A stretch of 64,000 nucleotides of DNA. Origin: Psychrobacillus vulpis. Its GTDB lineage: Bacteria; Bacillota; Bacilli; Bacillales_A; Planococcaceae. The position numbers and the translations under genes are program-made. Position 1 is the first letter of the stretch. Every line of letters starts with the position of its first letter. The stretch is taken from the NCBI RefSeq assembly GCF_006861825.1, contig NZ_VDGI01000016.1:1-64000 (forward strand), in the 5' to 3' direction. Positions 23,871 through 33,644 of the stretch are shown here, piece by piece. The notes beneath the pieces are model-generated. The model made no database searches. It saw nothing but the letters and a program-made list of their open reading frames with translations, and had not been told where the DNA came from.

Positions 23871-23958
23871 AAAAACTGTAGACAGCTCTGAACTGTACCT
23901 CGAATTGTTAGTTGTGTCCAACAATTTGGGTGCAATTCACTCAGTGTCTACAGTTTTT
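23871..23958 (-). terminator. terminator of argGH
   Basis: AAAAACTGTAGACA (23871-23884) and TGTCTACAGTTTTT (23945-23958) are a perfect 14-bp stem enclosing a smaller AATTGTTAG/CAACAATT hairpin. It abuts the argH stop and ends in T on the minus strand. Confidence 0.75.
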
Positions 23959-23959
23959 G

Positions 23960-25333
23960 TTATACTAAACGCTTTTTAGCTTCCTCTATTTGGATGACAA
24001 CTTGTTCAAAACCTGTTCCACCTAGAGAGTTTCTTCTTTTCACAGCAGCAAGAGGTGATAAGACATCGTAAATATCAGACTCGATAAGGCTGCTTGCTTC
24101 TTGTAAATCTTCCAGTGGTAGATCTAACAAGAAATAGCCACGTTGAATGCAAAGGAATACTAGTTTCCCAGTTACTTCATGCGCTTCACGAAACGGAAGC
24201 CCTTTGGCAGCAAGATAGTCAGCAAGTTCTGTCGCATTGGAAAAGTCTTGGTGTACCGTATCGTGTAGACGCTCTGTATGAACAGTCATTGTACGAACCA
24301 TACCTTCAAAAATTTTCAGCGATCCAACGATTGTATGTACAGTGTCGAACATACCTTCCTTATCTTCTTGCATGTCTTTGTTATAAGTAAGCGGTAATCC
24401 TTTAATTACAGTTAGTAAGCCCATTAAATTCCCGTACACTCGACCAGTTTTTCCTCGGATCAACTCAGCCATATCCGGATTTTTCTTTTGAGGCATAATA
24501 CTTGAGCCAGTAGAGAATGAATCATCTAACTCAATAAAATTGAATTCAGAACTTGACCAAAGAATAATTTCTTCTGCAAAACGAGATAAATGCGCCATGA
24601 GCATCGAAGAATTACTTAAAAATTCTACGATAAAATCTCTATCACTTACCGCGTCCATGCTATTTGCATATACACTTGAAAAGCCTAAATACTCTGCCGA
24701 AAGTTTTCGATCAATCGGGAAAGTAGTACCAGCAAGTGCACCTGCTCCTAGTGGAGAAATATCAATACGTTTCATCGAATCTTTAAAACGATCTTTGTCT
24801 CGGTCCAACATCCAGAAATATGCCATTAAATGATGGGCAAAAGAAATTGGTTGTGCTCGTTGCAAGTGTGTGTATCCAGGAGCAAGGGTTTCCACATGTG
24901 CTTCTGCTTGAGTTACTAGTGTTTGTTGGAATAACTCGATTAACTCGATGATTTCATTCACTCTATTTTTTAAAAATAGATGCATATCTGTTGCAACTTG
25001 ATCGTTACGACTACGCCCTGTATGTAGTTTTCCACCAACTGGACCGATCAAATCTATCAGCATTTTTTCTAAATTTAAATGAATATCTTCATTTGCAACT
25101 AAAAATTGTAGTGCATTATCTGCAGCTAGTTTCTTTAATTGCTCTAAACCGCCAAGAATTTGTTGCACGTCTTCTTGGGGCAAAATATGACATGCCCCAA
25201 GCATTTTAACGTGTGCAATACTTCCGTCTAGATCTTCCATTACTAATGCTTGGTCGAAACCTATGGAAGCTCCAAATTCATCTACCCATTGCTCGGCAGA
25301 TTTTTGAAATCTCCCACCCCAAAGCTTGGTCAT
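23960..25333 (-). CDS. argH: argininosuccinate lyase
   Basis: This is the last step of arginine synthesis: argininosuccinate to arginine plus fumarate, in the cytosol as a tetramer. At 457 aa it is full length. The superfamily signature [12 protein letters not shown] (about residue 275) holds the catalytic serine loop. [10 protein letters not shown] and the TxxxH-type [19 protein letters not shown] are intact. The ATG at 25333 overlaps the argG stop as ATGA, and AAGGTG lies just upstream; a longer frame was rejected. It forms an operon with argG. Confidence 0.96.
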   Translation of the reverse strand: MTKLWGGRFQKSAEQWVDEFGASIGFDQALVMEDLDGSIAHVKMLGACHILPQEDVQQILGGLEQLKKLAADNALQFLVANEDIHLNLEKMLIDLIGPVGGKLHTGRSRNDQVATDMHLFLKNRVNEIIELIELFQQTLVTQAEAHVETLAPGYTHLQRAQPISFAHHLMAYFWMLDRDKDRFKDSMKRIDISPLGAGALAGTTFPIDRKLSAEYLGFSSVYANSMDAVSDRDFIVEFLSNSSMLMAHLSRFAEEIILWSSSEFNFIELDDSFSTGSSIMPQKKNPDMAELIRGKTGRVYGNLMGLLTVIKGLPLTYNKDMQEDKEGMFDTVHTIVGSLKIFEGMVRTMTVHTERLHDTVHQDFSNATELADYLAAKGLPFREAHEVTGKLVFLCIQRGYFLLDLPLEDLQEASSLIESDIYDVLSPLAAVKRRNSLGGTGFEQVVIQIEEAKKRLV

Positions 25334-26538
25334 GCTTTCACCTTCTCTGCTCCTTGATTCACCATTGCATGAACTTTTGTTGGAAGTCCCCATAGTTCGA
25401 TAAATCCAACTGCTGATGCATGGTTAAATTCGTCTTCTGCTGTGTAAGTAGCGAGTTTTTCGTTGTATAAAGAGTTAGGAGATTTACGTCCTTCTACAAT
25501 CGCATGACCTTTGAATAATTTCACACGAACTGTTCCGTTTACATATACTTGCGTTTCTTTTAAGAACGCTTCTAAAGCAGTTCTAAGTGGAGAGAACCAA
25601 AGTCCTTCATAAATTAGCTCTGTTAACTTTTTCTCGATTACTGGTTTGAAGTGAGCTAATTCTTTTACTAACGTAATATCTTCTAATTCTTTATGTGCAA
25701 GTAATAATGTATGAGCACCAGGAATTTCATATACTTCACGTGATTTAATACCAACAAGACGGTTTTCTACGTGATCGATACGTCCAACCCCGTGTTTACC
25801 AGCTAAATCATTTAGTTTTAATATTAATTCATACAATGGATATTTAACGCCATCGATCGAAACAGGTACGCCTTGTTCAAATTCAATTTCAATAACGTCT
25901 GCAGTATCAGGTGCATCTTCTAGTGCAACTGTTAGTTCATAAGCATCTGCTGGTGGTGCTTGCCATGGGTCTTCTAAAATACCACATTCGTTTGCACGGC
26001 CCCAAAGGTTTTGGTCAATTGAGAATGGGCTGTCTAAGTTAATCGGAATCGGAATATTTTTCTCTTTTGCATATGCAATCTCCTCTTCACGGCTCCAGCT
26101 CCACTCACGTACAGGTGCAATTACTTCTAGATTAGGATTTAATGCATTAATAGAAACTTCAAAACGAACTTGGTCATTTCCTTTTCCTGTACATCCATGT
26201 GCTACTGCTGTTGCACCAGTTTGCTCTGCAATTTCCACTAACTTTTTAGAAATTAATGGACGAGATAATGCGGAAACAAGTGGATATTTACTTTCGTACC
26301 AAGTATGAGCTTGTAAAGAAATTAAAGCATATTCATTTGCAAATTCTTCTCTTGCATCAATCATATAGCTTTCTACTGCGCCAACTTGCAACGCTTTATT
26401 TTTTACGAATTCTAGATCTTTTCCTTCGCCAACGTCCAGGCATACTGCTACTACTTCATACCCTTGCTCTTTCAACCATGTAATTGCAACCGATGTATCA
26501 AGTCCACCTGAATATGCTAAAACTACTTTTTTACTCAT
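25330..26538 (-). CDS. argG: argininosuccinate synthase
   Basis: It condenses citrulline and aspartate with ATP to argininosuccinate. The 402-aa product is full length with the N-type ATP pyrophosphatase loop [10 protein letters not shown] near the N-terminus, [16 protein letters not shown] and the [17 protein letters not shown] segment. Its stop overlaps the argH start by four bases. A sigma-A-like promoter lies at 26590-26618. Confidence 0.97.
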   Translation of the reverse strand: MSKKVVLAYSGGLDTSVAITWLKEQGYEVVAVCLDVGEGKDLEFVKNKALQVGAVESYMIDAREEFANEYALISLQAHTWYESKYPLVSALSRPLISKKLVEIAEQTGATAVAHGCTGKGNDQVRFEVSINALNPNLEVIAPVREWSWSREEEIAYAKEKNIPIPINLDSPFSIDQNLWGRANECGILEDPWQAPPADAYELTVALEDAPDTADVIEIEFEQGVPVSIDGVKYPLYELILKLNDLAGKHGVGRIDHVENRLVGIKSREVYEIPGAHTLLLAHKELEDITLVKELAHFKPVIEKKLTELIYEGLWFSPLRTALEAFLKETQVYVNGTVRVKLFKGHAIVEGRKSPNSLYNEKLATYTAEDEFNHASAVGFIELWGLPTKVHAMVNQGAEKVKA

Positions 26539-26589
26539 TTTATATTCCCCCGTTGTATGTTTATGCGTTAATTAAGTATTAATATACAT

Positions 26590-26618
26590 AATATATCACC
26601 GTCATTGCATAAATACAA
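26590..26618 (-). promoter_or_regulatory. probable argGH promoter
   Basis: On the minus strand TTGTAT (26618-26613), 17 bases, TATATT (26595-26590), about 50 bases before the argG start. I could not make out a convincing ARG box. Confidence 0.55.
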
Positions 26619-26843
26619 CAACAAATTTATAAATAAACGGAATTTATTCGTTTCCTTAAGGACTGATGTCTTTCTTTTATATAATTATTCCTTACACTAT
26701 CCAGTTAGAGAAGGGAAATGAGCGCTGTATATAATAATTATCGGTTTATTTCGCCAATTGAATATTTTATTAATATGAACAAAAACAAATGAATTGATTC
26801 ATATTAGGTAAAACAGGATAATAGACAAAAGGAGTGTGTTAAA

Positions 26844-27863
26844 ATGACCCATTTATTTTCTTCATTTAAACTAAAAGGGATGGAACTAAAAAATCGAATC
26901 GTAATGCCACCTATGTGTCAATATTCTGTTGTTGCAAAAGACGGCATTCCAAATGATTGGCATTTTGTCCATTATGTTTCGCGCGCTGTAGGAGGTACAG
27001 GACTCATCATTGTAGAAATGACAGATGTGGAGCCTGATGGGAGAATTACAGATTTCGATTTAGGCTTATGGTCTGATGATCATATTCCCGCTTATGAAAG
27101 AATCGTAAATGCCGTACATAAATACGGTACTAAAATAGGAATACAAATAGCGCATGCGGGGAGAAAAGCAGAGGATGCGAATCCACCCGTTGGCGCTTCG
27201 AACATACCAGTTACAGAAAAATGGAAGCAACCACGAGCACTTACAACTGAAGAAGTGAAAGAAATGGTTGTTAAATATAAAGAAGCAGCAAGAAGAGCAG
27301 TAGCAGCAGGATTTGATACAATTGAACTCCACGGGGCTCATGGTTATTTAATCCATCAGTTTCACTCACCAGCGATAAACAACCGTACTGATGAATATGG
27401 TGAAGACTTATCTAAATTTGGAGTAGAAGTTATTCAAGCAGTCCGTAGTGTTTTGCCGGAAGATATGCCGCTACTTTTCCGCATATCCGCTATTGAATAT
27501 ATGGATGATGGATATGATTTAGCATACTCCATAGAGATTGCCAAAAAATATAAAGAGGCTGGCGTAGATATGTTTCACGTATCAAGTGGTGGTGAAGCTC
27601 CTCCTGGCAAAATTAAACCGGCGAACACTCCTGGATACCAAGTTCCATTTGCTCGAGCATATAAGGAAGCATTAGATGTACCAGTAATTACAGTAGGAAA
27701 TCTAAAAGATCCAAATCTTGCACAAAAAACTCTTGTAACTGGCGAGGCAGATTTAGTAGCAATTGGACGTGGAATGTTAAATGACCCATATTGGGCGCTT
27801 CATGCAGAAGAAGTGATTACTGGAAAAACAGTGCCACCAACACCTTATAAAAGAGGATTTTAA
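26844..27863 (+). CDS. namA: old-yellow-enzyme family NADPH dehydrogenase (YqjM/NamA)
   Basis: This 339-aa FMN ene-reductase reduces activated C=C bonds with NADPH. The sequence follows Bacillus YqjM closely: MPPMCQYSV (the Cys that tunes FMN), HAGRKAE, ELHGAHGYLIHQFHSPAINNR (His pair that binds the substrate), and GRGMLNDPYWALHA. AAAGGAG precedes the ATG by about 8 bases. It is a single gene upstream of the catabolic clusters; a role in detoxifying electrophiles is likely, and a link to aromatics is unproven. Confidence 0.93.
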   Translation: MTHLFSSFKLKGMELKNRIVMPPMCQYSVVAKDGIPNDWHFVHYVSRAVGGTGLIIVEMTDVEPDGRITDFDLGLWSDDHIPAYERIVNAVHKYGTKIGIQIAHAGRKAEDANPPVGASNIPVTEKWKQPRALTTEEVKEMVVKYKEAARRAVAAGFDTIELHGAHGYLIHQFHSPAINNRTDEYGEDLSKFGVEVIQAVRSVLPEDMPLLFRISAIEYMDDGYDLAYSIEIAKKYKEAGVDMFHVSSGGEAPPGKIKPANTPGYQVPFARAYKEALDVPVITVGNLKDPNLAQKTLVTGEADLVAIGRGMLNDPYWALHAEEVITGKTVPPTPYKRGF

Positions 27864-27960
27864 CAACTACTTCTAAACTATAAATAAATGAAAAAATATC
27901 AAATCGAACAGTAAAATGTAGCTCATTGAGTTGTCGTTAATAAGTCCCGAAAATAAATCA

Positions 27961-27992
27961 GGGTAGAGAAAAACGAATCGTTTTTCTCCACC
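27961..27992. terminator. hairpin after namA
   Basis: GGTAGAGAAAAACGA (27962-27976) pairs with TCGTTTTTCTCCACC (27978-27992) apart from one mismatch, followed by TATTTATC. It lies about 100 bases after the namA stop. Confidence 0.6.
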
Positions 27993-28039
27993 TATTTATC
28001 TGTTATTATCATTTTCTATTAAAGGTAACTATGTATTTC

Positions 28040-28072
28040 TTATTCAACAAACCTTCACCTTTAATTGAATAA
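28040..28072. repeat. recurrent imperfect palindrome (divergent copy)
   Basis: TTATTCAACAAACC / TTCACC / TTTAATTGAATAA. It lies at the edge of the single-gene block 28138-30788. A hairpin GAGCCGC...GCAGCTC with an A/T tract (28072-28095) follows and could end the minus-strand gene 28138-28668. Confidence 0.45.
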
Positions 28073-28137
28073 AAAAAGAGCCGCCTACGCAGCTCAGCGA
28101 ACTTTAAAAGAGCATTCTCCTTATATGATTTGTTTAC

Positions 28138-28668
28138 TTAGTGGGTCTCCAATTTCGGCTGAGCAAAGCCCATTCTACACATTGACCAATTTAATGTTGT
28201 ATTCTGGATTTCGTTGAATATATCCCATAAGTTATCAACTAATCGCAATTCAACATTCCTTCTAAACTGCTCTTGAAATAGATCAGTTGTTTCGATTTTA
28301 TTTATCGGAATCTGTTTTTTAGCACTTGTGAAATAGCCTGCATTTTCATCTAAAAGACTAAATTCAGTGGAATCAAATTCATATAAATATAGTGTAGTAT
28401 TTTTCATCGCTTCAAACCATTTATTCTCTATTACTACTACATGGACACATGACTCTGATGAAAAATATCTTCTCTTGTCTGTCTCTGAAGTATTTGCTCC
28501 AACATGAAAACAAACGCGAGGACAGTTTCTTGGTGTTAAAAAATTTGGTAAGCATTTTTCATTTATAGCCCATACAAGTCCTTTAGTAGGATCTAAATCT
28601 ACCCGTGTAGGAATTCGTGGTTCAAACAATTCGATATTACTTTCTTCACTCACATGAAAGAGCCTCAT
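28138..28668 (-). CDS. DUF6886-type protein of unknown function
   Basis: The 176-aa soluble protein begins MRLFHVSEESNIELFEPRIP and continues with GLVWAINEKCLPNFLTPRNCPRV in pieces. I associate this pattern with the DUF6886 family, whose members are annotated only as unknown. The first residues (LFHVSEE..I..F.PR) look like those of some ADP-ribosyltransferase-like/RES or 'toxin-like' folds, but no catalytic set is clear. It stands alone upstream of a terminator hairpin. Confidence 0.6.
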   Translation of the reverse strand: MRLFHVSEESNIELFEPRIPTRVDLDPTKGLVWAINEKCLPNFLTPRNCPRVCFHVGANTSETDKRRYFSSESCVHVVVIENKWFEAMKNTTLYLYEFDSTEFSLLDENAGYFTSAKKQIPINKIETTDLFQEQFRRNVELRLVDNLWDIFNEIQNTTLNWSMCRMGFAQPKLETH

Positions 28669-28732
28669 ATACCCCTCCTATTATGTAATTTTTCCAATAA
28701 AATATCGTACTTTCTAGTTGAAAGAAACTACA

Positions 28733-29146
28733 TTATTTTTTCAATCTCATTAAATTACTACCATTTACATCTGTTGAAAAACCAAATTTCTCATAATAGC
28801 CAACTAATCTATCTGGACAATATAGTTCAACTCGCTCAACATCTCGAACGTATGGATGTTCTAAAATTGCATTCATCAAGATTGCCCCTACACCTTTGTT
28901 TCTATAGTTCTCTTTAGCTATTACGTCAAATATTAAAGCTCTATAAACAGTATCTGTCATTACCCTTGCAAATCCAAACAATTCTTCGGTCTCATTATGA
29001 ACTAACCCGATCACTACTGTACTGTTATCCACCATTTTCCGAATATCTGAAAGTTGCCGATTTTGCGTCCACCATTCATTTTTAAATAAGTTCAATAAAT
29101 CATTTAAATGATTCTCCTCTAGTTCTTCCACAGTCCTATAATTCAC
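28733..29146 (-). CDS. GNAT-family N-acetyltransferase
   Basis: The 137-aa single-domain protein has ENYRNKGVGAILMNAIL (acetyl-CoA loop R-N-K-G-V-G) and ends with the DRLVGYYEKFGFSTDVNG pattern of the AAC-like/YitI-type subgroup. The acceptor is unknown. It stands between two other singletons. Confidence 0.85.
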   Translation of the reverse strand: MNYRTVEELEENHLNDLLNLFKNEWWTQNRQLSDIRKMVDNSTVVIGLVHNETEELFGFARVMTDTVYRALIFDVIAKENYRNKGVGAILMNAILEHPYVRDVERVELYCPDRLVGYYEKFGFSTDVNGSNLMRLKK

Positions 29147-29230
29147 GGTCTCATATCTCCTTTATATAAATGTTCCTATACTTTTAAGCTGCAACCATTC
29201 TTCTATGTAGGAACTATAGTAGACTATGCA

Positions 29231-29776
29231 TCACTCATTAAATCTTCCCATCATTAAAGTGTTATAGTAATTACCGTCAGAAAGGAGTTTATCTTTTCTT
29301 AAGATGCCTTCTATTTCAAATCCAAGCTTTTCATACAGTTTAATGGCTTTATCATTAGTTTCTAAAACATTCAAAGTGATTTTTTTTATTCCACTGGTGT
29401 CGGCCCATAAAATTGATTCCTTTAATAGATTCTTTCCAATACTATATCCCCAATATTCTTTTAACACGCATACTCCGAATTCTATTTTATGAGAGAATCT
29501 AATCAAATGATTTCCTTCGCATCTTGAAAAACCGATAATCCGCTCCTGCACTACTGCAACTAGAAATAAGTTTTTAGGATTCTCGGAGTCCGTTTTTATA
29601 ATCTGTTCAAAACCAGGAATATCGATGAAAGCCTCCCCTTTTTCTCTATCCAAATTTTCGGTCTCTCCATCAATCTGTAGTCTTAATTCAGAGAGTACCA
29701 TTGCATCTTCTACTATCGCAGATCTAACAGTATAATTTATTCCATTAACGTAACAATCTTTGTTGTTAATTATCAT
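29231..29776 (-). CDS. GNAT-family N-acetyltransferase
   Basis: This 181-aa acetyltransferase has KEYWGYSIGKNLLKESILWAD (loop G-Y-S-I-G-K) and TLNVLETNDKAIKLYEKLGFEIEGILRKDKLL, the tail of the RimL/speG-like group. The start at 29776 follows GGAG by 6 bases, so the TTG four codons earlier was rejected. It shows clear similarity in layout to 19552-20079, suggesting old paralogues. Confidence 0.85.
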   Translation of the reverse strand: MIINNKDCYVNGINYTVRSAIVEDAMVLSELRLQIDGETENLDREKGEAFIDIPGFEQIIKTDSENPKNLFLVAVVQERIIGFSRCEGNHLIRFSHKIEFGVCVLKEYWGYSIGKNLLKESILWADTSGIKKITLNVLETNDKAIKLYEKLGFEIEGILRKDKLLSDGNYYNTLMMGRFNE

Positions 29777-29814
29777 GATGTTCTCCAATCTAAATTAAAA
29801 TCTATTTTCTATAA

Positions 29815-30249
29815 TTATTTCGCTATTCCTCCTCTTAACCCTGTAACACCAAATTCTAAATATCCTTTTAAACAGGTCAACATAAAAACCCAGCCTTCTT
29901 TATTGTCTACTAATTTGTGTATGAGCTCTTCATCGTCTTCGATAAAACCTTCTTCAATAACTTCTATAGCTGTACCCATTTTTTCTAACTCAGTAAATGA
30001 AATTGTGACAACATGTTCTTCTTCAACTGGTCCCCATTTGAATATAATTCGTTTATTTTGCTCAATTTCTACAATTTTGATCTCTGCTTCTGCATCATAT
30101 AGATCATACTTTAATAGGATTGTCTTTCCTTCTTCCCATCTTTCAGAACTTGAAGAGAACCAAAAGTTCCCGATATTTGAAGGGTCAACAAATGCTTCAA
30201 ATAGTTCATTTGCTGGTCTAAATATATTAAATTTCGTTACGTTTTTCAT
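29815..30249 (-). CDS. SRPBCC/AHSA1-like protein
   Basis: The 144-aa product has the Activator-of-Hsp90-homologue/START-like fold pattern: KFNIFRPANELFEAFVDPSNIGNFWFSS at the start, IVEIEQNKRIIFKW, and a C-terminal helix around DNKEGWVFMLTCLKGYLEFG. These proteins bind hydrophobic ligands; the specific role is unknown. It lies between a GNAT and a Nudix gene, all minus strand but widely spaced. Confidence 0.8.
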   Translation of the reverse strand: MKNVTKFNIFRPANELFEAFVDPSNIGNFWFSSSSERWEEGKTILLKYDLYDAEAEIKIVEIEQNKRIIFKWGPVEEEHVVTISFTELEKMGTAIEVIEEGFIEDDEELIHKLVDNKEGWVFMLTCLKGYLEFGVTGLRGGIAK

Positions 30250-30302
30250 TCAAAATCCACTCTCTTTTCGTATTTTTATTAACCCTAATTTTCATTATTC
30301 CA

Positions 30303-30788
30303 TCAATTCAAAGCGCAGTTTAGTATTTCTTGATAAATTTCATTCCAGTCATGATAATAATTGGAAACTTCCTCAGCCTTAATAAAAATTCTACGTGCTG
30401 ACTCATAATTTGCATCAAAAGAAAATATTTCATCAATTTCCATACGATAGAATACTTGATATCCCACTTTTGGATAGGGACTCTTTTCATCCCAAGTTAA
30501 ATTTTCACTATGATCTACAATTATGTAACCTAAAAGCTGAGACTCTCCACTTACATATCCTTCCTCCATTACTTCACGCTTAAAACATTGTTCAGCTGTT
30601 TCTTGTGATTCAAGATGTCCACCTGGGATATCCCATCCTCGATGATTTAAATCTACTAATAGCAACTTATTTTCATAAAAACAGAATCCATGCACGCTAG
30701 TAATGAAGTCATGTACAGGTAGTTGGTCAGACTGCTTCCAAGTTAATTTTACTCTTCCTTTTCCCCAATTCACGTATGATGTTGTCAT
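30303..30788 (-). CDS. Nudix hydrolase
   Basis: The 161-aa protein has a complete Nudix box (GGHLESQETAEQCFKREVMEEG...: G-x5-E-x7-R-E-x2-E-E-x-G) at about residues 57-79, which coordinates Mg and hydrolyses nucleoside diphosphate-linked substrates. The N-terminal VHGFCFYENKLLLVDLNHRGWDIPGG is MutT-like. Substrate is not evident. It is a single gene; about 220 bases of DNA without genes follow upstream to 31010. Confidence 0.88.
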   Translation of the reverse strand: MTTSYVNWGKGRVKLTWKQSDQLPVHDFITSVHGFCFYENKLLLVDLNHRGWDIPGGHLESQETAEQCFKREVMEEGYVSGESQLLGYIIVDHSENLTWDEKSPYPKVGYQVFYRMEIDEIFSFDANYESARRIFIKAEEVSNYYHDWNEIYQEILNCALN

Positions 30789-31010
30789 ATTTTAACTTCC
30801 TCTACTTGAATTTTTATCACATTATTCTTTATTTATGAATAAACGAAATACAATATAAGGATGAAATTAAGTAACGAACGATTATATTTTTTATGTTCTA
30901 TACAATCAATTCTATAACATACTCTAAAATCCCTTGAATTTTGATAGATTTTATCCAAAATTGCATGATACACATGGCTGAATTCGTGTCTGATATTAAA
31001 CATACGGAGA

Positions 31011-31055
31011 AAACCACCTATGAAAATGATAAGGTACCATTTTCATAGGTGGTTT
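31011..31055 (-). terminator. terminator of the hpa operon
   Basis: AAACCACCTATGAAAATG (31011-31028) and CATTTTCATAGGTGGTTT (31038-31055) are a perfect 18-bp stem, and T follows on the minus strand, 34 bases after hpaD. Confidence 0.9.
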
Positions 31056-31088
31056 ATATTGTTTTTATTATTTAATGGAGCTATGTCC

Positions 31089-32084
31089 TTAAGCCATTAT
31101 TTTTGGTTTTCTTTGTTCTAAAAACGGTTCTTTACTTTCTATTTCTTCGCCCGTTTCAATATCGATAAATGTACTTGTTTCATTAAACCATTGGTCTGGT
31201 GCTTTATGTCCCCAGAACGTTTGACGAAGTGGATCATTTAAATCCCAACGTTTCGGCTTTAGATCTGGGTCACTAGTTAAATAATCACCTGTATAAAGCT
31301 CTATACGATGACCATCTGGATCTCTCAAATACAAGAAGAAAGCATTGGATAAACCGTGTCGACCAGGTCCTCGTTCAATCGAATTAGCATAACCCATACT
31401 CGCTAATACATCACAGCAATCAAGCACGCTTAATCGATCGGTTAGTGTGTATGCGAAATGGTGTAATTTTGGTCCAGGACCACTCATAAATGCTTGGTCA
31501 TGAACTGTAGGTTTTCGATATAGCCATGCAGCCCACAAATTCCCGTCTTCTGTATCCGTATACTCAGAGCATGAAAAACCTAAGTCCTTCACATAGAAAT
31601 CATAGGCTGTTTGAACATGGGGTACTGCACAATTTACATGATCTATTCGCTGAATTTTTGCCCCATGATAAAGGTCATAGCGTTGCAGCATTCGGTCAAC
31701 GGTAGTCATTTCGGCAAAAAATTCTAGTGGGATGCCTGATATATCATGGACTCGAAGGGTTCTACCCATTGCATGTTGTTTTCCCTTCTCCATCCATTTT
31801 GTTTTCAAGCCCTTAGAAATGAAAAGCTTTTCAATTTCATCCAGATCCTCTTCTTTTTCAACCTTATAACTAAGTACTTCTACTACTGCTTTATCCGCTT
31901 TTTTCAAAAGTAAACTATGATGTGAGTGCTCTTCTAAACCTCTTAAGTATATATGATTTTCATCGCTTTCTGTTTCAATCATGCCTAATCCATCTACATA
32001 GAACTTTCTTGATACTTCCAAGTCCACTACATGAAGAACAGTTCTCGCGATACGAATGATTGAAAAATCCATCGTTTTCACCAT
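31089..32084 (-). CDS. hpaD: 3,4-dihydroxyphenylacetate 2,3-dioxygenase
   Basis: This extradiol dioxygenase opens the ring of homoprotocatechuate to 5-carboxymethyl-2-hydroxymuconate semialdehyde. The 331-aa product has the two-module vicinal-oxygen-chelate fold. The Fe/Mn ligands are in RIDHVNCAV (His), KLHHFAYTL (His) and HRIELYTGDY (Glu). The acid/base region HGLSNAFFLYLRDPDGHRIE is intact. It resembles the Brevibacterium/Bacillus type I enzyme rather than the E. coli HpaD. The ATG lies 8 bases after hpaE, at the end of the hpa operon. Confidence 0.92.
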   Translation of the reverse strand: MVKTMDFSIIRIARTVLHVVDLEVSRKFYVDGLGMIETESDENHIYLRGLEEHSHHSLLLKKADKAVVEVLSYKVEKEEDLDEIEKLFISKGLKTKWMEKGKQHAMGRTLRVHDISGIPLEFFAEMTTVDRMLQRYDLYHGAKIQRIDHVNCAVPHVQTAYDFYVKDLGFSCSEYTDTEDGNLWAAWLYRKPTVHDQAFMSGPGPKLHHFAYTLTDRLSVLDCCDVLASMGYANSIERGPGRHGLSNAFFLYLRDPDGHRIELYTGDYLTSDPDLKPKRWDLNDPLRQTFWGHKAPDQWFNETSTFIDIETGEEIESKEPFLEQRKPKIMA

Positions 32085-32092
32085 TCCTTCCT

Positions 32093-33604
32093 CTATCTTT
32101 TCCCGAATTGCTGTATATGATGATCAGCAATGGAAATATGAATAATTTTCTGTTCCGTATAAAAACCGAAACCGTAATGTCCACCTTCACGTCCGATTCC
32201 AGAGGATTTGGAACCGCCAAAAGGTGTTCTTAAATCACGAACGTTCTGTGCATTCACCCAAAGCATTCCAGCTTCGACCCTATGCGCAACACGATGTCCT
32301 CGCTTAATATCATTCGTCCATACATAGCCGGCAAGTCCATATTCGACTTCGTTTGCTAACTTAATGGCTTCTTCCTCATCTTTAAATGTCAATACAGTTA
32401 GTACCGGTCCGAAAATTTCTTCTTGAGCAACACGCATGTTGTTTTTAGCATTTAGTATAATCGTCGGTGCTACAAAGTTCCCTCTAGCAAACTCCATTGG
32501 GATGTCACCAGTTACAACATCAGTGCCTTCTTCTTTTGCAATTTCTAAGTAGCTTTTCACTTTACTATAATGCCCTTTATCAATCAGTGGGCCTACTTCC
32601 GTATTTTCATCTAACGGGTCACCAACTCTAATATTAGAAACACGTGTTTTTAATGCATCAATGAATTTATCTTTAATACTTTCTTGTAAAAATAACCGTG
32701 AGTTCGCAGTACATCTTTCACCGTTAAAAGAATAGATTCCCCACACACAAGCATCTAAAGCACGATCGAAATCGGCATCTTCAAATACGATAATTGGCGA
32801 TTTACCACCAAGTTCCATTGAGCAGCTTTTAAGTGTATCGGCACTATTTTTAATGATAGTAGAACCAGTTTTTGTTTCACCAGTGAATGAAATAAGCTGA
32901 ACATCAGGATGTTTAACAAGCGCATCACCTGCTATTTCGCCAAAGCCATGAACAACATTGAAAACACCTTTTGGAAGATCAGCCTTGTGAATCACTTCAG
33001 CTAATAGATTTGCTGAAAGTGGAGAAAGTTCTGCTGGCTTTAACACAACAGTATTACCAGTTGCTAATGCCGGCGCCACTTTCCATGTTTCTAACATGAA
33101 AGGAGCGTTCCATGGTGTGATCAATCCTGCAACTCCTACAGGTACATTAATTGTGTAGTTGATAAATTCATCATCTACTTGATAGGCATCTCCAACTAAG
33201 CGATTTTCCACCATACGCGCATAAAATCTAAAGTTTTCTGATGCACGGCTCACCATTTTTCTAGTTTGACTAATGGGAAGACCCGTATCAAGTGCTTCTA
33301 AATAAGCAATTCTTTCTATTTCTTCATCAATCAAATCTGCAATACGATAAATGTACGATAGTCTTTTACTTAATTTCATTGTTTTCCAAGGCCCGTGATC
33401 AAAGGCTTCGCGCGCAGCTGCAACTGCTTTATTTATGTCATCCGTTTGACCTTCAGCAACTTCATTAATTTGTTCATTAGTAAATGGATTCATATTTTTA
33501 AATGTACTTCCTCTTAATGCGGAAGTGAATTCTCCATTTATATATAGAGATATATCCTTTTGTGTTTCGTGTTTCAAAGAAATTAACTCATGGGAGGATA
33601 CCAT
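32093..33604 (-). CDS. hpaE: 5-carboxymethyl-2-hydroxymuconate semialdehyde dehydrogenase
   Basis: A 503-aa aldehyde dehydrogenase that oxidises the ring-cleavage semialdehyde with NAD. The ALDH elements are visible: ITPWNAPFML (cofactor), FTGETKTGS, general-base Glu in MELGGKSP, catalytic Cys in FNGERCTANSRL, and EEIFGPVLTVLTF. The place between hpaD and the DapA-like gene fixes the substrate better than sequence alone. It starts with MVSSHELISL, 40 bases from the upstream gene. Confidence 0.9.
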   Translation of the reverse strand: MVSSHELISLKHETQKDISLYINGEFTSALRGSTFKNMNPFTNEQINEVAEGQTDDINKAVAAAREAFDHGPWKTMKLSKRLSYIYRIADLIDEEIERIAYLEALDTGLPISQTRKMVSRASENFRFYARMVENRLVGDAYQVDDEFINYTINVPVGVAGLITPWNAPFMLETWKVAPALATGNTVVLKPAELSPLSANLLAEVIHKADLPKGVFNVVHGFGEIAGDALVKHPDVQLISFTGETKTGSTIIKNSADTLKSCSMELGGKSPIIVFEDADFDRALDACVWGIYSFNGERCTANSRLFLQESIKDKFIDALKTRVSNIRVGDPLDENTEVGPLIDKGHYSKVKSYLEIAKEEGTDVVTGDIPMEFARGNFVAPTIILNAKNNMRVAQEEIFGPVLTVLTFKDEEEAIKLANEVEYGLAGYVWTNDIKRGHRVAHRVEAGMLWVNAQNVRDLRTPFGGSKSSGIGREGGHYGFGFYTEQKIIHISIADHHIQQFGKR

Positions 33605-33644
33605 ACTATCATCACCTATTTTCTTAAGATAATTTTGTAGTGAT